From: Camillea tinctor | Taxonomy: Eukaryota; Ascomycota; Sordariomycetes; Xylariales; Xylariaceae | Length of the DNA stretch: 64,000 nt | Assembly (NCBI GenBank): GCA_022578605.1 | Contig: MU394065.1 | Location: 310,001-374,000, forward strand | Direction: 5' to 3' | Shown: positions 47,569-59,246 of the stretch, in pieces | Position numbering within the stretch: position 1 is the stretch's first letter | Layout of the letters: each line of letters starts with the position of its first letter | The notes under the pieces: generated by a model | What the model was told of the DNA's origin: nothing | What the model saw: only the letters and a program-made list of their open reading frames with translations | Databases searched by the model: none | Position numbers and translations under genes: made by a program

Positions 47569-49574
47569 AAGAGGGGAGTAGGAGAAGAGACTAGAGACCA
47601 AGGGTTTAAATACGAGGAGAATTAGTTGTATGTAGCATTCGAATGCTACATACCCCTCGGAGTGGGGAGCTACAGTATTCTATCTCTAGGTCGGTGTTTT
47701 AAGGGGGATGGGGGGATTTTGTATAAATTTATAATTTGATCTTTTTTTTCTTGGTTATAAGAAAAATACTGGCCCTATGATCTCTCACCCTCTTGTCGCG
47801 CATATGGATGCTATTATAGTGCGTGTCCACCTTCAAGTTTTACCTACCTAGGTACATAAAACATAATATGTATCGATGTATTTTGATCATTCTCAAGAGT
47901 AAAGACCAACAACGTTAGACACAAAATAGACGAATCAAGCTGTCATTATATAAGACCTGGTTCCTTCCTAGAGTCTAAACTACTGATGTCATATTGTCAT
48001 ATTGAACAATGTGTAACTTCTTCATGCATGGATATGCATGGATCAATATAAAGCAGGTAGGTACCTAGATAGGCATTTCTCTTCTAAGGAAGGTATAGGG
48101 AAAGGGGGGGGGAATGGTGGAGAGGAGAAGGAAACTGAGGTCCTACTTTAAAATATCCAAAGTCCTGAACACATCACCACATAATCATGAGGTAAGTGGT
48201 AACTCAAATGTAGTACAAAACGTTAGGCATCCACCGCGACCTAACACTAAGCTAGGTCAGCTGTAAGAACTTTCATAGTAAAAATGGTTTTTACACATGT
48301 AGTTCCTGGCTTGGATTGCTTATTGTGTTTTTTTTTGGTCAGCTCTTGACCTTTCCATGCTTTCGGTGATGGTACTATGTAGGCAACCTTTAGTTAAGGG
48401 AGGCCTCACCTAGCAGCCTAGATAGGTACGTCCTTTGTCTCTTGTATGTTTTACAGGGTCTTTTTGACCTGCATGCGAGCTGAAGTTGAATTAGTAGTCT
48501 GGGCTGAATCTCCTCGTTGCTGATTAATATATATTCGAATTGAGGTCTTGGGTATCTATATATTGTGCAGCGGTCAGCTGTGTAGGTGAGTAGCAATCTA
48601 ACTACCTAGGTAACTAGATAAAAAAAAAAACGCGTGTACATTAATGTATCATATGCACATAAACTTAAGTGATTGAAAAATCAAACCAGATTTAGGAAAG
48701 TATGTACATAATATACATGTGCTAATCTATATGCCTGTAATGAAAGATAGATAGGTTATATAGATATACTAATCTACCGCTACGATATAACTTGCATGGC
48801 TAACCACTGCCCGTAAGTGAGATCCCCCTTTAATAAAAAACCGGGGCGACCAGTTACGAGAAGGACTATCAAACCGAGCCAGAGCTTGTTAGTCTAAGTA
48901 CTTAGTACTAGTTTGGTACTTTACGCCGTCTAACCGGTGTCTCCTCTAACCCTACTAACGAGAACATCCCTCAAATAAAGAAAAAGGCATTATCAAGTAA
49001 CCAGGTTTATCGGTAGGTTGTTCTAACTTGTTATTATTTTTTTAGTCAACAAAACTGCCGACTCTATTTTTGAATTAGGGGAATTTCAATGTTCTTAGGT
49101 TTCCATAGATTAAAAAGGGGGTAGCGTAGGGGGCGTTTGTATAGGTAGAATAATACATTGTAGCTAGATGTAGGTGAGTAGTGTAAATACCCTAAGGTAC
49201 ATGCAAGTACCAAGGTTATCCAAGTATCTGGGTACCCCACACACAGAAGGGACCATCAGGTAAGTTTTTATAAGTTAGTTGGGTTTAGCAGGTACGGTAC
49301 AGCGAGAGAAGTCTTGGAAGTTTTATTCCTCGTTCTTTACTTTCGCCGCCCAATTCCATCAACCTCCCATTCTCAACTTCCCTTGTGCTATCCTTGTCCT
49401 TACCCCTCTACAACAACAACTCTTTCTCACCTTCCGCCCAGCCACGATTCCAACACGAACTAGACGCAATAGAATACATCTTGACGACATCTTTCAATAG
49501 CAGATATCGTATCCAACCCCCGTTTCTCTGTGCCCTGTGCCTTTTACACGGCGCAACGCCCACCGCCCACCACC
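47569..49574. other. Intergenic region upstream of calcineurin A
   Basis: Two kilobases between same-strand genes. It has TACCTAGGTA words (47845-47860, 48057-48070, 48601-48612) and a CT/CAA-rich leader (49310-49440) before the calcineurin start. No exon recognised. Confidence 0.5.
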
Positions 49575-51548
49575 ATGGACGCCGAAGGCGAACAAGTGCC
49601 TGCTCACCCTGCCGGTGATGCGCAGCGCACCATCCAGGTCGACAACGCTATTCGTGCCATCCAGGAGAAGAAGCCACTTCCGGAGATCGATTTCAGTATC
49701 CATACCATGGAGGATGGCACTCAGGTGAACACCACCGAACGGGTTTGCAAAGGTAAAAAAACGCCCCTTGTTTCTTCAGCTGGCCTCACCTCACCCTGCC
49801 TCGCCTGCCCCGCCTCTGCTACCTCCTAATACCACAGTTAAGAAAAAAGAAAAGAAGAGAAGAAGAAGATACTAACCAACTACCCCAAAATGTACAGATG
49901 TTCAGGCCCCGGCTATGTTTACCCCGACAGATGAACAATTCTTTGAAGACGAAACCCATACCAAGCCGAACATTACCTTTTTGAAGCAGCACTTCTATCG
50001 CGAGGGACGACTCACCGAGGACCAAGCCTTATGGATTATCAAGGCTGGTACGGATCTCCTGCGCACCGAACCAAACCTTCTCGAGATGGATGCTCCCATC
50101 ACCGTGTGCGGCGATGTCCATGGCCAATACTACGACCTAATGAAGCTGTTCGAGGTCGGCGGTGACCCGGCCGAGACCAGATATCTCTTCCTGGGCGACT
50201 ATGTCGATCGGGGCTACTTCAGCATCGAATGTGTGCTGTACCTGTGGTCCTTGAAGATACACTATCCGAAAACCCTCTGGCTCCTGCGCGGCAACCACGA
50301 ATGCCGTCATTTGACTGACTACTTCACCTTCAAGCTCGAGTGTCGCCACAAGTACTCCGAGGCTATCTACGATGCGTGTATGGAATCGTTCTGCAGCCTC
50401 CCGCTCGCTGCTATCATGAACAAGCAGTTCCTCTGCATCCACGGAGGTCTGAGCCCCGAGTTGCATACACTAGATGACCTACGAAACGTGAGTTACTACA
50501 TAAAAACACCCAGCCAGCCCTTTCAGCCTCGTAGCGAGAGCTAACATTGTCCCTAGATCGACCGTTTCCGCGAACCGCCAACGCAAGGGCTGATGTGCGA
50601 TATTCTATGGGCCGACCCTCTCGAAGACTTTGGCCAGGAGAAGACGAACGAGTATTTCATGCACAACCATGTGCGAGGCTGCTCCTATTTCTTCTCTTAC
50701 CCTGCAGCATGTTCTTTCCTAGAGCGAAATAATCTGCTGTCTATCATCCGGGCGCACGAGGCACAAGATGCTGGCTATCGAATGTACCGCAAGACTAGGA
50801 CTACCGGTTTTCCTAGTGTTATGACCATCTTTTCGGCTCCCAACTATCTTGACGTTTATAACAACAAAGCGGCCGTGTTGAAGTACGAAAACAACGTGAT
50901 GAACATTCGCCAGTTCAACTGCACACCGCATCCTTACTGGCTACCCAACTTCATGGACGTCTTCACCTGGTCATTGCCTTTTGTCGGTGAGAAGATTACC
51001 GATATGTTGATCGCAATTCTGAGCACCTGTTCCGAGGAAGAGCTCAAGGAGGACACGCCCATGTCATCGTCGCCCGGTCCCCAGTCGCCTCCACTTACGG
51101 GGCCCTTGGCAGACCCCGAATCGGTCGAAGCCAGGCGACGTGCCGTCAAGAACAAGATCCTGGCGATTGGTCGCCTCTCGCGAGTCTTCCAAGTCCTCCG
51201 CGAGGAATCGGAAAGGGTTACTGAGCTAAAGAGCGTGACTGGCGGTAGATTGCCTGCGGGTACTCTGATGCTCGGTGCTGAAGGCATCAAGAACGCCATC
51301 ACAAGCTTCGAAGAAGCTCGGCGGCTTGACATTCAGAACGAGAGACTGCCGCCTAGCCACGAGGAGGTTGTAAAGCACCAGGAGGAGGAACGACAACAGG
51401 CACTAGAGCGAGCTTCCTGGGAGGCGGAGAATGACAAGAAGCTGCAGACCCTGTCCAGGAGACTCAGCACGTGAGTTTTCTCTTTATGCTATGTTCTTGT
51501 TCACGTGATAGCTCTTACTAACATCATGCCAGTGATCGCAAGCGATGA
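49575..51548 (+). CDS. CNA1: Calcineurin catalytic subunit (protein phosphatase 2B)
   Basis: Four exons, 49575-49752, 49898-50487, 50557-51470 and 51533-51548, for 565 aa. The phosphatase core has all the metal motifs: [21 protein letters not shown] and [15 protein letters not shown], plus the later HGGLSPE and FSAPNYLD. It is followed by the calcineurin-B binding helix, a calmodulin-binding segment ([20 protein letters not shown]) and an autoinhibitory segment ([19 protein letters not shown]). The enzyme dephosphorylates targets such as Crz1 when calcium rises. The start [14 protein letters not shown] sits in a CACCATGG context. An upstream in-frame CTG/ATG extension was not used. The last exon is only 16 nt and adds T-D-R-K-R. 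Without that last splice the frame would stop immediately after Ser-Thr. Confidence 0.97.
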
Positions 51549-53037
51549 TGACGCAGCACGACTGTATACTAGCTTGAGCGTCCAGGTGACGAATGACCAT
51601 CGATTAGACATTTCGATTGATACCACTCATGCTGGTGTTTGATAGTCTTAGCGAGGCAACCTTTTCCCAATATCCCATCAAGACGGCATTTTGGCAATTT
51701 TTTGGATGATACCAATAAGCCACGGCTCTGGGCGTTCTCCTAATTGACTCGAAGATTGTGGAGCGTGAAAAAAAAGGGGGGGAGGATGGGCTCGTGAAAG
51801 GATGGTTTCACGATTATGTGTTCGGCGGCCTCTCTTTAGGGGGTTAGCATTAGTGGATACAACGGCCATTGTTTATTATAAACACAGGTCCCGATGGAAG
51901 GGCGCAAGGCGAGAGATAATGAACATGAACGAGCTAGAAAAAATGCCTGTAGGCATTGATTTGCACATGCTTTTTTAAATCTCCCGGTGTATTTGCAACC
52001 ATCGCTTATTATATCTTCGTGCGGAGCCTCTTATGTTAATTGTGCAAAGGCTCTATTATGTTGGGTCACTTTTGGGCGGCACAAGCTCGTGCCAACCTGG
52101 ACTTTCCGTGCCCCGGCTGCAATTCAATAAATATCGTGGACTTGGATCATTCTTTTTGGGGGGTTGCTTCTTTCTATCAACGACTAGTTCTTACAGACTC
52201 CTCAACCCATCCCATTGGTTAAAATATATGTCTAGGCATTGGCCGTGCAGCTATTATTTTGCTTGATTTATTCCTATCCAATCGCAGTGAACTTTCTTGT
52301 GCGATACACCTAAGGGGGTAGTATCCGACCCACGGATCCAACATACAATGTTTAATCGGGAATGATATATAACATAAACCTCAATGTGGTATAGAAACAA
52401 ACTTCGGTTATATAGGTCAACAGCCGACATCACTCTCCATGGTAGCTTGCAAGTGCGGGGAGAGGTGTGGAGAGTGAGGAGGAACCTTGGAAGCCTCAAG
52501 CTAAAGGCGAGAGAAGAGGGGAAGGGGTGTTAGTATTATGTACTACATACGTCTATATATTCGTGATTCATGATTCCTGTTTCATAATATACTCCGGTGG
52601 CAACTCAGAAGATAAGAAGGTGCTCAGTGATATTATAAGTCGAGCCATCCCTCGCTGGTCACTTATATCCACCTAGGTCACACGCCCGTATATCGGAAAG
52701 CCGCTTGACTTACCCCTTTACTGCCTAGTACTTATCACCGAGTACGTCTCGGGAATACTATCTGGATCTTGTATTCACAGTGGTTCTACTGTCTTTCTGA
52801 CTATAGCCATCCCGGCTGTCGTATAACAGTTACCTGGAAGCGAATAAAATAAAGGAACCCCAACGCCCTCCTCACTGAATACCTACCCACTTCCTCCTTT
52901 TTCTTGGCGATTATAAATCCACAGAAGCAAGTTACACACACGAGGACCTCTTGTAGAACCCCCTCGTTAAAGCCATTTGGAACAAAAAGAAGAAAAAAGG
53001 GAAAAAGGAAAGAAAGAAAGATACGAAACAAAAGAAA
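51549..53037. other. Intergenic region
   Basis: 3' UTR of calcineurin A on the left and the promoter and leader of the cyclase-family gene on the right (purine-rich AAAGAAGAAAAAAGGG just before the start). Nothing else seen. Confidence 0.5.
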
Positions 53038-53707
53038 ATGGCACCTCCCGCCCCCGGAATCAAGGTCAACGCCGATGGCGTGCCGGACTTCGATGCCCTG
53101 CCCCTGCGCGAGGGCGACCCGCCGTACTCGGCGTGGGGCCTCTACGGCGCGGACGACGAGCTGGGCACGCTGAACCGCCTCACGGACGAGCGAGTGGCGG
53201 CAGCGGCGCAGGGGGAGATACGCACGGGGAAGCGGTACGTATACGTATAAACTTCTATAAAGCAAATTCATATTATACTCCCTTCCCTTTTTTCACCCTC
53301 CTCCCTCCTCCCTCCCCCTCTTCCCCTCCCCTCCGCCCCTCCCTGCTTAACAACAACAACAAAAAGAAGGAAGACTAACCGGAGAGAGGGAACAGGATCT
53401 CGCTCAACTGGCCGCTGGACGCGCAGCCGGGGCGGGCGTTCTTCCAGCGCGCGACCTTCCGCCAGGAGATGATGGCCAAGGCGCCCCTCGCGGTCAACGA
53501 CGACGTGTGGACGTTCAACTCGCAGGTGTCGACGCAGTGGGACGGCCTGCGCCACTTCGCGTACCAGGGCGCTCGGCGGTTCTACGGCGGGCGCACGCAG
53601 AAGGACATACACGGCCAGGGAAGGGATGAGGACGGGAAGGAGGGAGGGAAGGGGACGGTGTTGGGGATTCATGGTGAGTTGAAGGCAGAGTCCAGAAAGG
53701 GGATTCT

Positions 53708-53766
<59 letters not shown>

Positions 53767-54683
53767 GGGGGGGGGGGGTGGGGGGTGGGGGGGGGTCNNN
53801 NNNNNNNGGGCGTGGTTTGGGTTGTGTTCGTGATGGTGGTTTGTAAGGGTTCGTTTTTGTTTATTCATGTTTTGTTTTAGGAATTGCCCACAAAGGGGTT
53901 TTTTTGGCCCCCCCCCCCCCCCCCCCCTTTATTGCTTCTATTTTTCCTTTCTTCTCTTTTTACCCTCCCTTTTTTATCTATTCAGAGTCCCTCTTAAGGG
54001 GGATATCCAGGGCAGTTTGAGCTTAACTAACCTGTTTTGGGGGGTACAGCCTGGGCGGAGCAAGGTATAATCGGCCGCGCTATCCTGATCGACTACCACG
54101 GCTGGCGGGAGTCTCAGGGCGTAGCCGCCAAGCCCTTCGACTCGTTCGCGACGTCCCCGATCCCTCTCGAAGACCTGAAAGCGTGTCTCGCGGCGCAAGG
54201 AACAGAGGTCAAATTCGGGGACATACTCTTCGTCCGCACAGGTAACAAACTACATCCTCCTCCCCCCTTTTTCCCCCTCCTTTCTTCGCCCACCACCCAA
54301 CTAACCCCTCTCTAGGTTTCCACCTCGCCCGCTCCGGCAAGAACCCCGCCGAGATATGGGACCACCACGAGAAAGTGCCGCACCCCTTCGGCGGCGTGCA
54401 GCAGAGCGAGGAGATGCTGCGTTGGATTTGGTCCTCGTTCGCGGCCGTCGCCGGCGACCACCCCACCTTCGAGTGCTGGCCCCCGTGGACCCAGGTCAAG
54501 GAGTGGTCGCTGCACGAGGTGCTGCTCTCGGGCTGGGGGTGCCCTATCGGCGAGCTGTTCGACCTCGAGGCCCTGGCTGCGCACTGCCGCGCTAGCAAGC
54601 GCTGGAGCTTTTTCCTGTCCAGCGAGCCGTGCTATGTGCCGGGTGGAGTGGCGAGCCCGGCGAATGCGGTGGCTATTTTTTGA
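53038..54683 (+). CDS. Cyclase-family metal-dependent hydrolase (PF04199 type)
   Basis: Four exons, 53038-53234, 53396-53673, 54050-54241 and 54316-54683, for 344 aa. Recognisable features are an N-terminal YSAWGLYGADDELGTLNRL, the central STQWDGLRHFAYQ with a putative metal-binding His, and then AILIDYHGWRE. GDILFVRTGFHLARSG, GVQQSEEMLRWIW and a C-terminal RWSFFLSSEPCYVPGGVAS complete the fold. The family includes kynurenine formamidase and various cyclases or hydrolases; many fungal copies are of unknown substrate. Intron 2 (53674-54049) contains poly-G and poly-C runs and the ten N bases, so the assembly gap does not interrupt the coding sequence. The exon-3 start follows a good branch point (TTAACTAACC) and CAG. 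The gene is GC-rich. Confidence 0.88.
53710..53927. repeat. Poly-G tract, assembly gap and poly-C tract inside an intron
   Basis: A near-continuous G run occupies about 53710-53796. Ten N bases fill 53798-53807, and a 20-base C run lies at 53908-53927. The Ns are an assembly placeholder. The true length of this part of the intron is not known, and the homopolymer length should be distrusted. Confidence 0.85.
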
Positions 54684-55310
54684 GGTGGTAGGGGGGAAGG
54701 GTGAGGAAGGGAGGGATGGCTTATAAGAAAAAAGGAGGTAGTATTTAGTTGGAGTCGGTTTTGAGATAGTGTGGGCTATCTCGACAAAAGTGTATTCTGT
54801 CATATAGTTATACGTTTTTCTTTGTGTTTGAACTGAAGGGAGGTATCGTAGATGCCAGTAATGAATGTGACGAGTCTTACTTCGCTCTCTTCTCCTCCTT
54901 TCTTTCAGAGTGTTTTATTCACGTTCTTCGGCCGCCTTGACTCGAAATGATAATTGTGCATTATGCCCATTAGTCAAATTGAGATGAGTATGATAGCTTG
55001 GGATCATGACTTTCTAAGCGCTTCTTGGAATATATAAGTGACTGGGCCTGCCTACTAGAGAATACTTGCATAAGATATGAAGAGGCCATGGTATTGAAGC
55101 AGTTTATAATTCTAACTATACCCGTCTTGTTTTCCCCCTTTCTATATCTAGTTTAAAGTGCATAGTGTATAGAACGTAGCCCTGTATATACTCTTTATAA
55201 TATTTCCATAATCTTCATAACCCTATCGTGCTTTTTAAAAGCAAAGCAAATAAGATCGCCGCCGTGCCGCTATAGGTAACATACCCGACAAACCATCCCA
55301 AGCCCCCCTT
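54684..55310. other. Convergent 3' region of the cyclase-family and HAD genes
   Basis: 627 nt of AT-rich DNA containing two 3' UTRs. No coding exon. Confidence 0.5.
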
Positions 55311-56135
55311 TCACGGTATAACAATCCCATACCTCTCATACGGGAAATCCTCCAAGCTCTCCAACTGCTCCGCCCACCCATCATCCAGCTCGCCCAACTG
55401 GTCCTCATCCCCAATAGACAGCAGCCCAATCCTGCCCGCCAGCACCTCCCTCTCCCTCCCCCTATACTCCGCCGCCAGCCCCGGGTGCGGCACCCAAACC
55501 GCGCGCATCCCCGCCCGCCGCCCCGCCTCAACCCCCAGCACGCTGTCCTCGAAAACCAGACACTCCTGCGGCGCGATGGGCCGCGCGCCCGCTGGCAGCG
55601 CCGCGTTGAGCGACTCCAGGGCCAGCAGGTAGATGTCCGGGGCGGGCTTGCCGCGGCCGGCGCGCACGCGCGGGTCGTCGCCGAGGACGTGGTGGCGCAG
55701 GGGTATGGTCTCGAGCAGGGCGCGCGTGTCGGCGCGCGAGGTCTTGAGCTCGTAGTTGCGCCGCTCGCTGCTGGTCGCGAGGGCCATGTGCACGACGCCC
55801 GCATCTGCGGACCGCAGGTCGTGCAGCAGCTTCTGCGCCCCCGGCAGGGGCGCGCACGCGGGGAAGCGCCGGCGCTGCTCCGCCGCCTGCTCCGCGCGGT
55901 ACTGGTCCCGCGAGATGGGCAGCTGCGCCCACGCGTGGAAGGCGTCGCTGTTGGATCCCCCCGGGACGCCCATGAGCTGCGCTTTCACGGACCAGGGCAT
56001 GGGAGGTCGGCCATGGCGCTGGAGCACGGCGTTCGCGCACTCGGTGTAGAGGTCCTCGGTGTTGATGAGGAGGCCGTCCATGTCGAAGAGGCAGGCTCTG
56101 ACAGGGGGGAAGGAGGGGCGGTTGGTGGATGGCAT
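55311..56135 (-). CDS. HAD-superfamily phosphatase (pseudouridine-5'-phosphatase-like)
   Basis: Single exon of 274 aa. Motif I is ACLFDMDGLLINTEDLY, in which Asp18 is the nucleophile and Asp20 the acid/base. Motif II is the Ser in ALATSSERRNYE, motif III the Lys in AGRGKPAPDIYLLAL, and motif IV the acidic pair in CLVFEDSVLGVEAGRRAG. A cap domain occupies residues about 30-100. The layout matches HDHD1-type enzymes that dephosphorylate pseudouridine 5'-phosphate, but sugar-phosphate phosphatases of the same group look alike. The gene is extremely GC-rich. It is divergent from the 2-oxoglutarate oxygenase gene. Confidence 0.9.
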   Translation of the reverse strand: MPSTNRPSFPPVRACLFDMDGLLINTEDLYTECANAVLQRHGRPPMPWSVKAQLMGVPGGSNSDAFHAWAQLPISRDQYRAEQAAEQRRRFPACAPLPGAQKLLHDLRSADAGVVHMALATSSERRNYELKTSRADTRALLETIPLRHHVLGDDPRVRAGRGKPAPDIYLLALESLNAALPAGARPIAPQECLVFEDSVLGVEAGRRAGMRAVWVPHPGLAAEYRGREREVLAGRIGLLSIGDEDQLGELDDGWAEQLESLEDFPYERYGIVIP

Positions 56136-56984
56136 TGTGGGTAGGTAATGCTCCTTGCTATGTTACTATGTATCACTGCTCCGTTCTAATAGGCAATCCC
56201 TTTTTTGCCTAGGGGTAGCGAGGTTTCCCTTCTCTGAAGCTACCTTGGGTATGCTAGTTTCTCCCAGTCTAGTTTTTACCCCTACTCCGTTAGCGCCTTA
56301 TGAGATCCCATGAGATGGCCAGTATTACTATAAGGGGGGCGGCTAGTTTAGACGAACACACCCAGGTATAAATCTTAGTTCCTCGAGAGACTCTACGCCA
56401 TTGGTCAGTGATCGTTGACGTGCTACAGTAGCTGATAGTAGTTATAGAAGAGCCAAGTCGCCCTACCGCACACTGAATTAACATGTAATTCGCTCCGCCG
56501 GTAACCGTAGGAACTGCTCCTGTCCTCCGGTTTTGCAGCGCGGAAATACCGAAACTAATACGTGAAGGTGTATACAGAGTCCTTTATCATACTTTTACGT
56601 ACTGAAAGTAGGGAGGCCGGTAGAGAAGGGAATCAAGAGAGCAATGATGTTTTGTGTATGGAAAAGAAGAGTGAAGTTCGGCCTAGGCCAGAGCATATGC
56701 ATGGAAAACCCTCAGAGAAAAAAGTACCAATTACAATGGAGAAACGGACATGCCTTACACCGGTCAAGATCCGATCTGTTGTATTATATAAATTCCCCAC
56801 TCAACCGACCCCCGTCTTATCAGATCTGGGTGCATACCTGTAGCAGCGAGGTATAAATAGGGGGAGACGTTCTTCCTCCCCATCCTATCAAAAAACCACA
56901 CGATTTCTCTTAAGGAGTGATTTCTTCATATACCTAAGCTTGTTGTCATTTCATATAATTTTGTTTCCAATAATCGCGAGTACC
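56136..56984. other. Divergent region between the HAD gene and the oxygenase gene
   Basis: 849 nt with both promoters. A TATA-like element lies near the right end and is listed separately. No exon. Confidence 0.5.
56852..56859 (+). promoter_or_regulatory. TATA box of the 2-oxoglutarate oxygenase gene
   Basis: A perfect TATAAATA with a G-rich right flank lies about 126 nt before the start codon, an ordinary distance for a fungal gene with a short leader. A weaker TATATAA lies about 70 nt further upstream. Most genes in this window lack so clear an element. Confidence 0.5.
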
Positions 56985-58611
56985 ATGTCTACCACCACTA
57001 CCACCACCGCCGGAACTACCAAACTGGAGCTCCGCACGGCGCTGGGTCCGGTATACCGGGACGTGCTGCCGAACCCGCCGCGGGATTGCACCCCGGATGA
57101 GATCCCCGTGATCGACCTAGAGCCTATGTTCTCGGAGTCGCTCGAGGACCGGGCGGGCGTCGCCGCAGCTATACGGGCCGCCGCCGTCAATAACGGGTTC
57201 TTCTATGTGCGCAACCACGGCATCTCGGACGAGATTATTGAGCGGTGCCGACAGCAGATCTGTAAGTCATCTACCATAATATATTATGTTTACTTAGATA
57301 TACCCCCCCCTCCTTCTCCCCCCTCTCCCTTTCACCTTACAACCAACTTCACATTCTTCCGCCCCTCCCACCCCCTTTACATCCAAAAGAACTCCATTTT
57401 CGACCCCCGTCCCCGTTTCTCTATAATACAAAAAGGAAAAAAAAAGAAAGAAAAAACTCTACCTACCGACCTAACCCCCACCCCCAGTGCGTTTCATGCG
57501 GCAGCCGCAAGCCCTCAAAGACCGAGTGGACTCGCACGCGCACAGCCGGTTCTACAACGGGTACCTGGGGTCGCGGCGTGCGCAGATCTCGCCGGGCGAG
57601 ACGGCGGACGTGCGAGAATCCTTCTCGTTCCGGTACGCGCCGGGGGACGACCCTTCGGGGGACCCGGGGCCGCTGCCGGCCGACGTGGCGCGCTGGCTGC
57701 GCAGCGAGGACTTCGTGTGGGCCGGGACGGCGCACCTGGACGGGTTCCGCGCGGCGTGCGTGGCGTACTGGGGCGCGTGCCTGACGCTCGCGCGGCGCCT
57801 CGTGCGCGCTTTCGCGCTGTCGCTCGGCCTCGACGAGGCGTACTGGGACGACAAGGTCACGTGTCCCGGCGCCGACGCGGTGTTTAACTACTACCCGCCG
57901 CGCAGCGAGGAGGAGGTGCGCGGGGGGTATGTGGGGTTGGGCAGCCATACGGATTTGCAGCTCTTCACGCTGCTGTGGCAGGATCAGGTGGGTGGGTTGC
58001 AGGTCTTGACTAAGGAGGGCCAATGGATTCGGGTGAGTTTCCTTCTTGCTTTCGTCTTTGGTTTAGTCCTCGTTGATACGCTACTGTGAGATACGCGAGT
58101 TCTGACAGCTTTCTTTGATTCTATGTGTGTGTGGATGAGTAGGCACCTCCGATCGAGGGCACTATCGTGGTCAATATCGGTGATTTCATGATGCGTCTCT
58201 GCAACGACATTTACAAGTCGACTGTCCACAGGGTCACGAATGAATCTACCCAAGAGCGAGTTTCTATGCCCTTTTTCTTCGGTACGTCGATTTTTTTTTT
58301 CAAAACACAACCGAAACTAGGTCCCTTTTTATAACTGTTTCTTCTCCATGTGCTAACTGATGATAGGTCTCAACTTCAACTGTGTTGAAGGAGTGGTCCC
58401 CTCATGCACATCAGAATCTAATCCACCACGATACGCACCCATCTCGTGCGGTGACTGTAAGTCGTTGGTTCCAGATTTCCCTGCTGAACCCACTCTTCTA
58501 ACTGTTTAACTAGGGTGCCAGATGAGGTTCAAAATAGAGAGAGAAGAGTTCCTTAAGACAGAAGAGGGGAAGAAGTCGGCAGCTCCGAGTGCTGTTGTAG
58601 TGGCAATGTGA
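56985..58611 (+). CDS. 2-oxoglutarate/Fe(II)-dependent oxygenase (isopenicillin-N-synthase-like)
   Basis: Five exons, 56985-57261, 57488-58032, 58143-58281, 58367-58456 and 58514-58611, for 382 aa. The N-terminal DIOX_N region reads DEIPVIDLEPMFSE and AAVNNGFFYVRNHGISDE. The Fe ligands are His246 and Asp248 in GLGSHTDLQLF and His303 in STVHRVTN. Arg313 and Ser315 (QERVSM) bind 2-oxoglutarate. The substrate cannot be told; such enzymes in fungi act on small metabolites, in catabolism or secondary metabolism. There is no nearby scaffold synthase, so no gene cluster is implied. The start MSTTTTT was chosen because upstream codons lack ATG and are hydrophobic. Intron 1 (226 nt) is long and C-rich. 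Exon 2 is very GC-rich. Confidence 0.93.
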
Positions 58612-58699
58612 TGCATATTGTCTTGCCCCCCTTTATAACCCCTCGGTTTTTCTCACAGAGCCTCGTTCCAATTCTCATAATCTCCCACGGGGATAACAA

Positions 58700-59246
58700 T
58701 CATAGAACTTTTTGAGTAAGCTCGAGTACATCGAAGAATGCTTCACGCTCGGGGCGAAGCTGTTTGATGCCAAGTCCTAGGACTAGAGTACGGCGCTCGT
58801 CCGAGTCGCGCCTCGCAATGTGACTAGCGATCTGGACAGCATAGAGCTGAGCTAGGGATTCACGTTCTTCACCTCCACCGCCGAGCAAGGTTTTTGGAGT
58901 TAGATGTGACATGGGGAGCAGGCTGGAGTTTGCTAGCGCCATGTCTATGGACGCAGACGAGGGCGCTGAGAGTGGTACTTGGATCTGAATATCAATTAAT
59001 ACAATCCGATTTTTTTTAATCTTCGTTTTTTTTTAAAAAAAAAGAAAAAAAAAAGAAAGGGAAACCATCTTGAAATGATATATATGTGCTTACCCACTGT
59101 GATAATCTCCCTTCTTGAGATAAAGTGACGAGTATCTTGTCTGAAAAAAATACGGATGAAGCTTCGGTAGGGACACCGTCGATAGATCCGGAGGCCTGCT
59201 TTGACTGGGCTGGGAAGGACTCTTCCGCTATTCGATTGTCACTCAT
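58700..59246 (-). CDS. Proteasome assembly chaperone 3-like protein
   Basis: Two exons, 59246-59094 and 58984-58700, for 145 aa joined in phase 0. The pattern DKILVTLSQEGRLSQWIQVP, then HLTPKTLLGGGG and a helix with AQLYAVQIASHIARRDSDER followed by TLVLGLGIKQ, resembles the PAC3 fold that helps assemble the 20S proteasome alpha ring. The C-terminal helix (EREAFFDVLELTQKVL) fits too. The start MSDNRIAEES follows an upstream non-ATG frame. The gene converges on the oxygenase gene with only 88 nt between stop codons. Family assignment is by resemblance and moderately sure. Confidence 0.72.

Noticed and set aside
55485..56144. Plus-strand frame of 219 codons opposite the HAD gene
   Set aside because: Arg/Gly/Val-rich shadow; the HAD motifs I-IV are all on the minus strand.
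57463..58023. Minus-strand frame of 186 codons opposite the oxygenase
   Set aside because: Antisense of a GC-rich exon containing the HxD iron ligands on the plus strand.
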